In this document: piece after piece, positions 61,320 to 64,000 of the stretch
Position numbering within the stretch: position 1 is the first letter of the stretch
Layout: every line of letters begins with the position of its first letter
Origin: Bradyrhizobium diazoefficiens
GTDB lineage: Bacteria; Pseudomonadota; Alphaproteobacteria; Rhizobiales; Xanthobacteraceae
DNA: 64,000 bases
Assembly: GCF_016599855.1 (NCBI RefSeq)
Contig: NZ_CP067041.1
Span: 434,001-498,000 of the forward strand
Reading direction: 5' to 3'
Program-made: the position numbers and the translations under genes
The notes under the pieces: generated by a model
What the model saw: only the letters and a program-made list of their open reading frames with translations
Databases searched by the model: none
Told to the model about the DNA's origin: nothing

Positions 61320-62120
61320 TCAGCCGGCGGAAGCCACCGCGCGTTGCGCCATGACCTTGATCAGGTTGGCGCGGTATTCGGCCGTGCCGTGGATGTCAGC
61401 CAGCAATCCGCTCGCGGGAATGCTGACGCTGTCGATCGCCGATGGCGACCAGTTCGCCTTCAGCGCGGCTTCGATCGCGGGCACCCGCATCACGCCGCTC
61501 TGCGACGCGCCGGTCGCGGCGACGCGGATCTCGCCTGACTTCGTCTGCGCGACGAAGACGCCGGTTAGCGCAAATCGCGAGGCAGGGTGCCGCATTTTCT
61601 CGTAGCCGGCTTTCGCCGGAACCGGGAACGACACGGCGGTGATGATCTCGCTGTCTTCGAGGGCCGTCGTGAACAGGCCCTTGAAGAAGTCGTCCGCCGA
61701 GATCGATCGCTTATTGGTCTTCACGGTGGCACCGAGCGCGAGCAATGCGGCCGGGAAGTCCGCGGCCGGATCGTTGTTAGCGATCGAGCCGCCGATCGTG
61801 CCGCGATAGCGCACCGCGGGATCACCGAGCACCGAGGTGAGATAGGCGATCGCGGGGATTGCCTTCTTCACATCGGCATTCTGCATGATGTCGTAATAGG
61901 TCGTGGCGGCCTTGATGGTCAGCACGTCGCCCGAGAGCTCGACACCCTGCAGCTCCTTGATCTTGCCGAGATCGATGACATCAGAGGGGCTCGCGAGCCG
62001 TTGCTTCATCACCGGCAGCAGCGTCTGGCCGCCGGCGAGGAACTTTGCTTCGCTGCCCTTCGCGAAGAGAGAGGCAGCCTCATCCACTGAAGAGGCGCGA
62101 TGATAAGTGGTCTGATACAT
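61320..62120 (-). CDS. coxM: FAD-binding medium subunit of a form II CO dehydrogenase-like (xanthine oxidase family) enzyme
   Basis: 266 aa. The FAD-binding signatures AGGQTLLPVMKQRLA (pyrophosphate loop) and TIGGSIANNDPAADF are intact, and C-terminal GVMRVPAIEAALKANW is typical of the domain. It transfers electrons from the iron-sulfur subunit to quinone or another acceptor. The start (62120) is 12 bp after the coxL stop, so both are one operon, and a terminator follows. Order L then M with a form II motif in CoxL fits the S-L-M form II arrangement; coxS would lie beyond the window end. Confidence 0.9.
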   Translation of the reverse strand: MYQTTYHRASSVDEAASLFAKGSEAKFLAGGQTLLPVMKQRLASPSDVIDLGKIKELQGVELSGDVLTIKAATTYYDIMQNADVKKAIPAIAYLTSVLGDPAVRYRGTIGGSIANNDPAADFPAALLALGATVKTNKRSISADDFFKGLFTTALEDSEIITAVSFPVPAKAGYEKMRHPASRFALTGVFVAQTKSGEIRVAATGASQSGVMRVPAIEAALKANWSPSAIDSVSIPASGLLADIHGTAEYRANLIKVMAQRAVASAG

Positions 62121-62132
62121 CTTTCTCTCCTC

Positions 62133-64000
<1,868 letters not shown>

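Overview
The window is high-GC, densely coded chromosomal DNA from an alphaproteobacterium, most likely Bradyrhizobium or a close relative in the Nitrobacteraceae. Evidence is the codon use, the intergenic palindromic repeats of the 'gtcattccgggg' type, and the gene families: Spy-like LTxxQ protein, DUF1272, DUF2783, form II CoxLM and caspase-fold proteins. The species call is an inference. No rRNA, tRNA, CRISPR array, integrase or transposase was seen.

Layout. 0-4.1 kb: a hybrid sensor kinase and a receiver protein, overlapping. 4.2-7 kb: an IlvD/Edd sugar-acid dehydratase with an RraA-like aldolase. 7-24.6 kb: mostly single housekeeping or accessory genes, namely oligopeptidase B, an MBOAT/SGNH acyltransferase pair, an aminotransferase, a secreted nuclease, an unrecognised 575-aa protein, a caspase-fold protein, an orphan efflux adaptor, a beta-propeller protein, a GMC oxidoreductase, and an NmrA-type reductase divergent from a LysR regulator. 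24.6-31 kb: small proteins, a GGDEF-EAL protein, a LysM protein and a duplicated Spy-like protein.

31.1-37.7 kb is the accessory island and the main point of interest. It is a tightly overlapping five-gene operon: MmeI-type DNA methyltransferase without an obvious nuclease, BrnT toxin, an SF2 helicase whose N-terminus looks like the BrnA antitoxin, a GIY-YIG nuclease, and a 51-aa AbrB/MazE-like protein. It reads as a restriction-like defence system with a toxin-antitoxin pair wired into the helicase. The methyltransferase is mosaic, with an AT-rich central segment where the target-recognition domain should be.

37.9-51.2 kb: a class III adenylate cyclase, an AsmA protein, a Crp-type regulator, an RND efflux pair, OmpA, a second caspase-fold protein and a metallo-beta-lactamase. 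Three TGTGA-N6-TCACA-like sites in the window, one in front of the Crp gene itself, fit the recognition helix of that regulator and suggest a local cAMP-Crp circuit. Both caspase-fold proteins have lost the catalytic His and Cys.

51.3-59.8 kb: tyrosine/homogentisate catabolism. It holds a MarR regulator divergent from an FAD monooxygenase, DUF2783, metallo-hydrolase, homogentisate dioxygenase and fumarylacetoacetase run, then an Lrp regulator divergent from 4-hydroxyphenylpyruvate dioxygenase. No maleylacetoacetate isomerase is present. 60-64 kb: an alpha-methylacyl-CoA racemase-type CoA transferase and a form II carbon monoxide dehydrogenase-like coxL-coxM pair, with coxL cut by the window end.
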